DNA from: Tetranychus cinnabarinus
Lineage: Eukaryota; Arthropoda; Arachnida; Trombidiformes; Tetranychidae
Length of the DNA: 64,000 nt
Reading direction: 5' to 3'
NCBI GenBank assembly: GCA_022266195.1
Contig: WHVY01000007.1
Coordinates: 868,001 to 932,000, forward strand
The notes under the pieces are model-generated. The model was not told the origin of the DNA, did no database searches, and saw only the letters and a list, made by a program, of their open reading frames with translations. Every line of letters begins with the position of its first letter. Positions within the stretch are counted from its first letter, which is position 1. Below are positions 34,361-45,935 of this stretch, piece after piece. The translations under genes were made by a program, and so were the position numbers.

Positions 34361-34378
34361 TGGGAGTTTAAACTCCCA
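34361..34378. repeat. Perfect 18-bp palindrome
   Basis: TGGGAGTTTAAACTCCCA is its own reverse complement, with no spacer. One half is the CTCCCA word that recurs in this intron. Confidence 0.85.
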
Positions 34379-37300
34379 GTGAGATAAAGAAATGAAAAAT
34401 TTTTTGTTTCTTTGAGCCGAGAAAAGAAAAGGGAAAAAACAAAAAGGTTCACTTTATGTTAACAAAATAAGATAATGAATAATATGGTTCGATAAGTCTA
34501 CGAATTATAAAAACATGTGTGAGTTGAACCTTTTTATTAATTTACGAAGACGAAGCAAAAAGTCACGTTCAAACGTTTTCCCAATCAAGATTGAAGGAGT
34601 AAACATTTAACAGGTAAAAAAGAGGAGAAAGTTAAATCCAAGCGAAAGAGATTAAAATAAATGCTTTTAAATGGTTCGTCATTATTAAAAGTTAATTTTG
34701 TTTTGTTTTCAATGTTAATGGAAGAAGAAAAATGGCGAAAAATGTGATTTGAATAAGCCTTTGAATAATTCTGTAACTGTTTTCGTTGAAAAGAAAAAAA
34801 CGATTAATGGAATGTTGAAGAGCAATTATCATGAAAAGATGAAATTGAGAGGAAACTGAAGAAATGTTCAAAGAAAAGTCGACAGAAATTGTTGGCTTTT
34901 TTCACCTTTTCTTTCCTTGCCTTTTCGAAGTGGAAACATTGGAATGACTAATTTCGGTTCGATATCAAAATTCAGGTTTTATCGATTCCAGGAAATTCTT
35001 TCGTCTCAATTTTCGACTTTCTTTCTGTTTACCTGTTAATCTTTGGTTCTATTTATTCATAAACATGATCACCTTTTTTGTCTTTTCTCGAATCTCTTTC
35101 AATATTGAACTGAAAGTTGTGAATACTTTTACAATCACCTTTTCTCATCACTCTTGGTATTGAACTTTAGTCAATCTTTTGAATTTAACTTTTCCATTTT
35201 CTTTCTCATCATCATCTATGAATCTCAATTTTGCTTCTCATGCAAAAGGAAAAGAATGCCTTTTCTTTATCATACAATTTTCACGAAAAGTACAGATTGA
35301 TAAACAAAAATCATTCAATTTTATTCCAACAACGAAAAAAAGAAAAACATTGATTTTTCTTTTTTCTCTCATTCTTTTCTCCTTTTCCCTCAACCATCAT
35401 CATATTCAGACGCAAGATGAGTCAATTTCAGTCAATTTCAAACTTGGAATTGAGAGAAAAGTCAAAAGTTGTGAATAAAATGGAATCAAGGAAAGAATGA
35501 TTTTCTGGAATGAAATAACAAGGTTATCAAAGACTCTTCTCTATCATCAACTTCCATCATTTTCAGCCTTTGAAAGATGAAACAGGATGAAAGAGCATTT
35601 CGATTCTCATCATTATCCATTCTTAATAAATTTGCCAAAGGAAAGAGCGAGAAAAAAAAGTTCCAATAAAAGTCGACTTGAAATATCAATAATTTACTCG
35701 ATATTCACATTCTCATCATTTGCCCAAAGTGTAGCATTACAATCAACACTATCCAACATGAAGATCAATATCATTGTCTGAAAACAAGCTTCACCAAATT
35801 GCCAATTATTCAACACTTTTCTTCAAGGTTCGTTTCGAGAAATTCATTTGTCACAAATTACTGTCTCGAGTCAAACTGTTCAAGTTGTGACGAAAATTTT
35901 TTTTTCTTTTCACGCCGTCATTTCTTTCTACTCTTCATGTCGCATGTAAAAGGCATAAAAAAAGTTGCAAATTGAAAGTAATTTTAATAAAGCAAAACTG
36001 ACGAAACATTTTAATCATTTTCTGTTCATATTATTCCATGATGGAAGAAAAAGAAGATGAACAAAAAAGATGAAATGATTAGATTGGAAAGGAAAGAAAA
36101 ATTCCAAGAGAAAATTTCTTTTCTAATCACCAGGAAATGTAAATGAAGTTTAAATTATTCTCTTTTTTCTCGGTTTTTAAACATCTTTTTGTTATTTATA
36201 TTAAACAAATGAATGACGAAAGTTGGCAAAACATTATTTTTTATTAATTATCTGCATTATTAACAAATAGCTTTCAGTCAAACGAAAAAAAATATGCTTT
36301 TCCTTTCACTTTGAATGACAAAATGCTGACTTCAACATTGATTTCGAAAATGAAAAGAATGAAACTTTTGATGGAAAAGGAGAAAAATTTTGACGATTCC
36401 AATTTCAATTCGATTTCAAGTTTTTTCGATTTTCTTTTCACCAACATTTCTTCCAACGATAGTTGCGTTTCAAGTTTGCCTCTTCAAATTAAAGTCAAAA
36501 TATTCATTCGATCATCAATTTCATTATTCATGATAAAAAGTTGCGAGAAAAGAGTAAAGAAGAAAATTTTTGGCCAAATTAAAAATTGACAGAAAACCTT
36601 AAATGATAAAAAATGGATTCTGCAAATGCCATAAATCATTGTATTTACCTTTCCTTTGATACAATATTATCATGTTAGTATTATAATAAAAGGATTAATA
36701 TGGAAAAGTTGAAAGTAGTTCAAATTGATGAGCAGCCTGATGATGATGGAAGGGAAAAAGGTATGAAATGGAAGACAAACAGGGGAGAAGAGAGAATGAA
36801 ATTATGAACAAAATTCCCTGACTGAGTATTTATTTCATCTTGAGAATTGATAATGAAAAGTTCTTTTTGCGAGAAAACTATTTTCATCTTTTTTCTTCTT
36901 CCTCTCTCCTAAGAATAAGAAAGAAAAATGAGTGAAAAATCATTTTTTCTCTGCCAGCCTTTTCATTCACCTTCAAGCTCAACTTGAAACTTTTCTGATT
37001 ATTTTTCATTCTTATTAATCTGTCACTTTGGCTGCCTCAGAGTCTCTCTGTTTTCCCAGTAAAATTGTAAACATGAAACAAACATGAAAGTCTGAAGATG
37101 AAGTTTAAAAGTCAATAGTATTAAAGTTAAATATATTTTATTTGATATTATTTTTTCCTCCCAATTTTTCGTTCTTTTTATATATTTCGATATTTGGCGT
37201 TTGTTTGAACTTTACAAGAAACATTTTCTTTTATCAATTGTTGTTGAGTTTTTACCTACTTTTATCTCTTCTTTTCTTGGCTCATATTTTTTTCATTCCA

Positions 37301-40142
37301 ACTTGATGAAATACATTTTACATCAAAGTTTCTTCTTGTTCAACTAAAGACTATTCAATGTTCAATGTTCAACTCTAACCGATTGACGAACAGGTTTAGA
37401 GATTAATAGTTGCAACTTATTCATCGTCTTTACTTGGCCAGACAAGTGATTAGTAAAAATGAGGTTGAAACTCAATTAATTGCAACGAAACTTCTGATTA
37501 ATCAAGTTAATCTCACGATAAATTTGACTCGCTTAATGAGCATCATTTGGTTTAATCAGGAAAACAAAACAAACTGATACAAATGAGTTTATCACAAGAG
37601 TTTGAATCTCAGTTGTAACCAAGTTGAACAGCAGGAAAGTCAAAATTGACTTTTCGCATTTTGTACTGGAAAATTTGTTCCATTCTGAATTGACTGAAAT
37701 CGATCGAAATATGCTCGGTTCGATCGGGAACAGAATAGAAAATCGAAAATCTTCACTAACTTTGATTTTCGAAATTTTTCCTTTTCAAATTTTTCTTGTA
37801 ACTTAACCTATTAGAACTTCAGTATCAGAAAATCTTTGGATAAACGTAAAGTTTGATTTCTTCGAATTCGAATTCTCTTAATTGGAATTTTTCTCCACTT
37901 GCAAATTTTCATTTTAGCTGTTTAGATGCAAACGAGCATGCGATTCTGAGGCCCAACGAAATGCAACAGTTTACATTGTAGATAAGTTAATAAATATATT
38001 TTTCATTTAATCTTTCCCTTTACAATCGATCGCAATTATGCTAATTTCAAATGTAAACAAATTCAAGTGTTACACTAACAGTTGAACTTCAACTTGAAAT
38101 GCTTTTTCTCAGTTAATTTGCTTAATGCTCATTCAAATGAAACTTCACACTTTGTTACAATTGCTTTCTTCAACCTGGCAAACAAAATCTGACAAATGAG
38201 CAAGAACGAGAAAAGAAAATTCTTTACCTTTAATCATAATTAACAGTTTTGTATATTTATTTACAAACCAAGACACAAATCAATTTCAGACTTTTGTTTA
38301 TTCACATTTACTTTTTATATTGAAACGCTTTTCTTGCTTCCCTTTACCTAGTCTTTACAGTCATCAACAGTAATGTTGTTCAGGGTAAACATGCGAAACG
38401 GCAAGATGATGAAATGTTTGCAAAGAAAAAATGAAAAGAGCGAAGAATTTTTTTGCATGAAATTGCGATTAAATTGAGTGTGCAATAGAAGGGGGAAAAT
38501 TTTGTTTAAAGCAACATTTCTATAGTGAAACAGGAAAAGGGAAAAAACATCAGAACCAATATTTCATCTGCATTACTAGAGTTGAACATTTTTACCTTCC
38601 TTTTCTGCTTCTTCACCATTTTTCAATCATTTTACTTCTCTTTACCTTCTCCATCACAGGCAAGTTACATGTTTACTTGTGAGTCGATCAATTTTAAACA
38701 ACATTTCAGCTTTTAATCTGGCCAAGTACATAATAACTTTGTCTACCTTTACCCAGAATCATCCTTCCAGCCATGGTGATAAGAAGTAAAAGTTTAGTGA
38801 ATAAATTGCGTGACATTAACCTCCTCTTTTGTTTGCATCTAAGGTTATTTGGTAAACTGAGTAACTTGGAAATAAACGGAAAAATAAAATAGTCTTATTC
38901 ATTGATGTAGTAGTTGCCATTTTTATTTGCAAATTGATCATTATTTTTGATTAACTCAACAACCAGTTGAGCTGAAACAAAGTAACTTAACATTAATCAA
39001 TAATTTGGGTGAAAATCGGTCAACAATGAGAATAAATGAGCAAACAGAAAATTTCTAGACTCAACATTTCGTCGGTAAATTTTACATTTTATTTCCATTC
39101 TGAGAAAGACATCAAAATAAATTACAAAAAATTCATTTCCATTCAACTTTGGAAACATTTTACTAACGTGTAATTTAATGGCAATAATGAGACACTTTTC
39201 GCATCTTGTAGGCACTGACAATACTAAAGTCACCATTGAAATGATGTGAAATACTAGAATTATGAATAGATTGAAGAGCTCAAAAATATCAACGAGGGAA
39301 CATCCGATCATGAATAATCGGAATTTCATTTTACTGAGCAAAATAAATTCCACGTTGAAAAGGCTCTTATTAATGAAAAATTGCTGTCAAAATGAGAATA
39401 AATAAAAGAGTAAAATCTTACAACTTGAACAAGATGTTGGACTTGAACCATTTGGAAAGCAATCAAACTTGCATCTTGATCAATCTTTACCGTTCAAAGT
39501 TGACTGATCTCAATCAATCAGCCATTGCAGTAAAAAAAGTTTACCCAGACAGGAAAGTGATGATCAATTACCTGTGTATGCCATGATATGAATGATTCTC
39601 TAAAAAAAACTTTCTCACATTCAACAAATGATTGAAAATGCCAATTGTTTTCGAGTGTCAATTGTAATACGAGAATAATTGAAACGAAGTGGAAGAAAGC
39701 AAAGTCTATCAAAACTAAATGAAACCATTTTGTACTTGAAAGTAATATCGTGTTGATGATCAATTTGCATAAAAAACTGTTTTACTTTTCCAGTCATTTC
39801 CATGAAAAGGGATGAAAAAATTCATTTTGATTTCTAACCCATTCCATTCCATTGTTGCCATTTCTACACTTTACTCATCCTGCCATTGAACCATCTTTTT
39901 GTTTTACCTTTTACTCTGCGCTTCTCATCGTCTCAATTTGATTCTGTTATCATGATAATTCAGTGTTTATCACTTTCTATGCGTTGCCAAATTCAATTAA
40001 GTTGATGACTTCTTTAATCTCATTTTTTCTTCCTTTTCCCTCTCTTTTGACAACTTCAATTTCCAAACCAGTAACTCAATCTTGAATGATAACAATAACT
40101 GTAATATCTTTTTTATTTTTCATGGTTAAACATTCTTCCTTC

Positions 40143-40160
40143 CATCATCATCATCATCAT
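40143..40160 (+). repeat. CAT trinucleotide microsatellite
   Basis: Six tandem CAT units in a pyrimidine-rich part of the long intron. Confidence 0.85.
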
Positions 40161-41078
40161 TCTTGGCGTTGTTTTTTGCTTCCCTTTTCTTCTTTTCATT
40201 TTTTCTCCCATTTAACGTTCAATTTCATTTTCAACTTATTTATTTGATTCTGATAATAATCTTGAACAAATGAAAATCGAAATAATTTGCTTCAACTTTG
40301 TCCAACAAAGTTCATAATGGGCAAGAAAATTTGGAAAATTCAATATGAAAGTTGGAATGGAAAATGAAGCAAAAAGAAAATTGACTCTTTTGTGTTTTCC
40401 AACGAAAAAAAGGCAAAGAATGCTGAAAGTTGAAACGAAAAGGAAAAATATTTCCAGCCTTTAAATGGTCAAAAGAACTCATATCCAAACTATCGAAGAG
40501 TAAAAAAAAGTTTCGAAAGTTGAATAATTTTAATTTACTTGTTCGAATTGGATCTTCAATTCATTATCATTATGAAGGGAACATTAAATTCCAGTTGAAT
40601 GAACATCAGTTATGATGATTAGGAGACAACAATTTTTACTCTTGCACTTTTACCTTCAACTTTGTCTGGTAAAATAACAAGCATCAAATCAATGTATTAA
40701 TATTACTTTTTCAAGCGATTCCAACTTTTCCTTCCCTTTATTGTTAATATTAACAAATATCACATCAATATCTTGTTTTTCATCATTTCGTTGCAAAGCT
40801 AATGTTTTTCCTCTGTTATCTGACAGAACAAGTTTTGTCCAAACAAGTCCAGTCACTTGGATTAAATAAATATATCTTGCCTTGTTATTATTATTAGTAT
40901 TATTACTTTTATCATCATCATTTGATAGCATAAAAACTCCAACCTTATCTTTTGCTTTTTCAAGTAAATTCATTTTCTTGTGACCGTCCTTTTGTCAGAC
41001 ATTCAAGGGACGAAAAAAAATCAACACAATTCTTTGACCTTAATTGTTCGAAACTTTATCAGCACATTGAGAGAATAT

Positions 41079-41122
41079 ATTGGCACGTTGGAACATTAGA
41101 ACGCTGGAACATTGGCACGTCG
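41079..41122. repeat. Compound short repeat (TTGGCACGT / GGAACATT)
   Basis: TTGGCACGTTGGAACATT is followed by AGAACGCTGGAACATTGGCACGTCG, so TTGGCACGT and GGAACATT each occur twice within 44 nt. Its base composition is less AT-rich than its surroundings. Confidence 0.6.
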
Positions 41123-41516
41123 AAATTTTTCTTTTTTTCTCTTCTTTTTCAAATTTTCTCTTGTCATTGGAGTAAATTATCTTGCGACTGACATGGTCAT
41201 GCAATTGATGTGAAAAGTTGCGAGTTCAGATTCGATTGACATTTTCAATTTACTTTGCTTAAAAATTCATTTTCGCCCTTCAATATTTCTTTCTCTGTAC
41301 GTTGGGATAAAAGTATTGAATGTTCAATGTTTTTTTTCTCATAACTTTTAGAGTAACTTTTTGTTTGTTTGACTGGTTGTCGTGAAATATGTGACTTGGA
41401 TTATGTTGTAAGTGTCAAGTAAATGTGCAGTTATCCTGAGCATTGAATCTCTTGATATACTTGTTTGTGTGTTTTTGTTTGTTGCTTTATGGATACTTTG
41501 ACTTGGCCTGTTTCAG

Positions 41517-41534
41517 GAAGCAAACAAGATGAAG
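41517..41534 (+). other. Candidate 18-nt in-frame microexon of RBM24/38
   Basis: A good acceptor (GGCCTGTTTCAG) and a donor (AAG|GTAATG) bracket 18 nt that keep the phase-1 frame of exon 2 and would add six residues (GSKQDE after completing the Gly codon). A GU-rich tract with GTGTG lies 30-50 nt upstream. No transcript evidence is available. Confidence 0.15.
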
Positions 41535-42439
41535 GTAATGAACATTAATAACGAGTATAATGATAATGATGATGATGGCTGTGATATTGAAGGCTGGCTG
41601 GACAGCAGGATGGAGCAGAAAAAAAGGGATGAAGAAAAATGCAAGTTTCGTATGTGGCGGATTGACACAATTGCTATCAAGCATCTTCACTTTTATCATG
41701 ATTTTTGTACTTTTTTGTCATTGGCTTACATTTAAGTAACAATTGAGTCAGAAAATGATGCGATTTGCTTCAATGCGCTAGTAAATTTAGCTTCATTCGC
41801 GCAAAGAAAAGTCATCTTAAACAGGAGTTTATTGAGAAAAAAATAGACTAAATCATCACAAACTATATTGCAATTATTGCATCAAACAATAACCTCTTGG
41901 ACATGCTGTGTGTTCAATTTGATTAAATGTTGCTCAAACAATTTCAGACAGTTATCTACATCAAAACACAGCAATGATTCACTGGAGTGACTTTGAAAGG
42001 CACCAAGTTGTAATCAATGATGAGTCAGGAAAAAGACATTAAAATTGTACTTGCCAGTCTAATATGACCATCAGCATTTTTCACTTTTAAAAGTTTGAAA
42101 ATTGAAAAGTTCTGAAAATTTCATTGAAATGATAGAAATTCATCTGCACCTCTGCTTTCTGTGTTATTTATAAATACACATTCTTTCATTTCCAACGTAA
42201 TCTTTACGTGATATCCCAATATTTTCAACTTTGTCTAAAACTGGGCGAGAACTGTTTCGTTACGATTTGTCTGAAAGTAAAATACAGAATTTTTCACTAT
42301 TTAATAATTTATACGTGCAATTCCGCTTCAGTGTGTCTTCAGATTTTTGTGGTGAGTGAGATTGTTTGTGTTCACATTTCTAATGCAAGCACAATGTAAA
42401 ATCTCTAAAATTGTAGTTCAGAGGATACAGTTGTAAGGG

Positions 42440-42803
42440 TGACTATGGAAGTTGCTCGTTCGACCTGCGACTATCAAGTCGTAGGCTCGACATTCCATTC
42501 CCTAAGTACACAGTTTCACGGTTAGACTACATGACTGGCAAGGGACAGACTTAGAGCTGCTAAGTCGTACTAGAGTCAAATGTGGTGTTTTGATATGATA
42601 TCCATCAGAATTCAATGAAAATTATCACAGGCCACTTGGTGATGAATTTTGAATTCGGTCTCTGAAAGTGACATTACTAAAACTATTATTTATATTTATC
42701 GATCAACTTGAGACTTTATAACACCTTGACCGAGACTCGAACGCAAAGCCTATTTTTAGTAGAATAATCATTTCACCCACTTGGCTACTGTTGATCTCAC
42801 AAA
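42440..42803 (-). mobile_element. Candidate tRNA-derived SINE
   Basis: On the minus strand, 42803 to about 42720 reads as a degenerate tRNA: A box TAGCCAAGTGGG, a central segment, then a perfect B box GTTCGAGTC about 45 nt further on, resembling Leu/Ser-type tRNA heads. A less AT-rich body continues to about 42440. That end holds a hairpin (42458-42491: GTTCGACCTGCGACT, loop ATCA, AGTCGTAGGCTCGAC). No second copy is seen in the window, and target duplications are not evident. Confidence 0.5.
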
Positions 42804-43778
42804 GTAATATAAAATTTGATCCAAATAATCAATTGCATCTTTTGTTGACAGCAACTGTTAAAAAATTTTTACTCTCAAAAGTCAACATTTCAATGGCATG
42901 TGATTCATCAATTACACCAATCCATTGTGAATGGTGAATAATTTTTGACCCAAAAATTTATTGTTATTTAACAGCAGTGGTTCTCCTTAAAAGTTACTCT
43001 TCATTATTGTTTTTTTCCCTTCAACCTACCACAGCTCATATCTTGTCTCACCATCATTATTATATTTTTTTTATTGAATTGATTGTTAAAAGTTGCCTCA
43101 ACTAAATAATACTTTGTAATTTTATTTCATGATTCACTGACTAAACTTAATTTGATCTTGTTTAGAGATAATTGTTTTTTTGCTGCTTTTTTCACACCAA
43201 ACAGAATACAGAGAAGAAAAAATAGACGAAAAACTTGGAAACATGAACAACACTATCATTATCGTCTTCTGCATCCTCTTTTCTTTCTGATACTTATCAT
43301 AATGATTATAATGAAAATCATCTTTTGTTTTGCTTTTCTCTTTCTTTTTTCCCTTTCTCTTCCATCAACCTCATTAGTCTCTTTATCTAACATATTATGG
43401 TTTTGTTTTCAATCATTTCAATACTAATGATGTTTTCATCTTTTCATATCATTTTCTGTTGAAACTTTTTTCTCTGTTACTTTTAACATGGCGAAACGCA
43501 AGCATGGAACAGAAAAAATAATCACATGATAATGATTATTTTCATCCACATCACCATTATCAAGGCGGTTCTGTTGACCTAAACTCCAAGTTTTTCCCAT
43601 AGAATCCCCATAATTGTTCTTTAGCACCTTGAAAATTTTACTAATTATCAAATCTAATTTAATGAAGAGTGAAATGAAAAGAGAAACAAATGTGTATTCA
43701 TGAGAATTGGAGGAAAAATTCATTAAACTGACAAAAACAAACTGATAAACACGATGACTTTGGTAAAATTTTAATTCT

Positions 43779-45040
43779 CACTCCCAGTGTTCCTCCCAGT
43801 CTTCACTCCCCTGTTTTGATAGCTAAAAATTGAATAAAATGCATTTCTCTTTCAAGGCAAAATGTTGCTCATGGTTCGAGTTAGTGTTTTCCCTCTAAAA
43901 TCATCTGAACTTTACTCATTCTGTGAGCATTTGATTATTGAAATTCCGACTGTTTTCCATCAAATATTCAGATGAAAAATATCTGGTATCATCTAACCAA
44001 GTTTTGATGGTAAATTGATGTTTACTGCTAAAGTTGACTTGAAATATGAATAAAAAGGTTGAATTGAAATTGGAATAAAGATATTAACATGAGAATTTTG
44101 AAAGGTTAATAATGTTGCAATTTTATCGAAACGTTAGTTGAACCTATCAACTTGTCATCAATGCGAGTTGATAAATCAATGAAAAGTTTACTCTCGATCC
44201 AAGAAATTTGATAAACTCGAATACATTTGAATATCTATTTTAAATTTCCATGCAAACTTATTCAATTATCAGTTTTAAATTTTCCCATTTTCTCACTGAA
44301 TTGACTTTTCATGAAACCTTTAACGTTCTCTCAATTGATATTTAAACGTTGAAAAGTTGAACATTAACATTTTGTTGATTAGTCTACTTTCCTGTAAAGT
44401 CTCATTACATTTCATATTTCAATTGCGTCAAGCTTTCCCTTTTTTTCATTATTTGCCTTGTACTTTTATCGTTGTTTTATTGCATGACTGGAAACAAAAA
44501 GTTTATTCATAATCATTATCGTTATCTCAACTTTTCATACTTGTAAAAGTGCAAAACAAAGCAAGAGAAAGAAAAAAGGAAAGTGAAAAAAAGTTCAAGT
44601 TAAGATGATAAAAGTGAGGGAAAAAAATAGTAATAGAAAATGAAAGAATAAGAAAAGAAGAAAACCATTAAATATATTTAGCTGTTAAGGGGCATTGGGT
44701 AACCCAAGTTGAACATTCATAGAGCACATGAAACTAAGGTTGACATTCATCAGCAATTCTTTTCATTTTACAAAGAAACTTATAAGATTGCGACTGGGAG
44801 TGAGACAAATGAGCAAAATTGCAGGCAAAAGTAAAAAGCCAGAAGGAAGAGGAAAATTGGCTGTAAAGTTGAGCAGTTTTGCTGTGCTATTATACACAAC
44901 ATGATAAAGATTTTTTTCCCTTTTCCATTCCTTGCTGTCACAATTGTGACAAAAGAAAGTTTAAAGAACCACTGGGAGTTTTTATTCTCATCACTCCCTG
45001 TCCTTCACTCCCAGCCTTTACTCCCAGTTTTCACTCCCAG
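43779..45040. repeat. Cluster of CTCCCAG words in the long intron
   Basis: CTCCCAG or its complement occurs at 43781, 43793, 44794(-), 44973(-), 45008, 45021 and 45034, mostly as CACTCCCAG. Further isolated copies lie at 34373, 49171(-), 50359, 52124 and 59336. I noticed none left of 30 kb. Confidence 0.6.
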
Positions 45041-45918
45041 CATATCACATCTTTTGTTTCAACTTTAAATCCAATTCCCTCAATTTTTCTCTCAATGTTA
45101 AATGCTAAATGAAAAAGGTTAACATTAACAAACGCATTTTCCCTCTTTAAATGGTAACGAGGAAAACTTGAGCTTGGAGTGATTTTTACTTTTAGCGACT
45201 TGGAGTAACATTTGAATCTCTAATTTTGTCTCTTGAAACTTGTTCAACATTTGCATTTAAATTTTTTGCTTTTCAATTTTTTTCTCTTAAAATTTGCTCC
45301 ATTCTTTCCTGAATTGAAGTTGAATAATTTTCCATGAAATTTACTTAAGTAACTGAAAAAGGTCATCATAAAGTTTTATCATTCTTGAAATTATAATGCA
45401 GAATATCTTTTTCATGCTCAACTTTTTTTCTCTCAAACAACCAAAACATCTCATCAATATCATTCGATATTAAACACGTAAATTGTACCTTCGTAAAAAA
45501 AGAGAAAAATATTTTTCCTTTTTCTGGTTGCTTCTTCTTTTGAATTCCGTTGCATCATTAGCATCATCTCATCATAATGTTTTTGTAAGTTCAGGTTATT
45601 ACGCCCTCAAGAGGGATTTGAAATTGATTCCAAAAGAAATGAAAGAATGAACGAGAAGAGGAAGAAAAAAAGCTTTAAGGCTTTTCCACTCAGAATTATG
45701 TACATAAATATACATTCAGGTTTATACAGCTTCATGAATATCTTGATTGGATTGACCAGAAGCTAATGGTTTCCATCTTTAGCTTTGATTTTCTCTTCTC
45801 TCTTCTTCCGACAATAATCATCGTCATTCAACAAAAGAATTCTTATTGGATTAATTTTGTCTCTTTATTCTTCAACCCACTTTTCTGGCGTTAATCTCAC
45901 AAGTATATTTATACACCA

Positions 45919-45935
45919 AGAGAGAGAGAGAGAGA
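45919..45935 (+). repeat. AG dinucleotide microsatellite
   Basis: Uninterrupted (AG)8 plus A. Confidence 0.9.

Noticed and set aside
45600..45625. Third CTCF-like match (CCCTCAAGAGGG).
   Set aside because: It misses core positions and is explained as well by a short imperfect palindrome.
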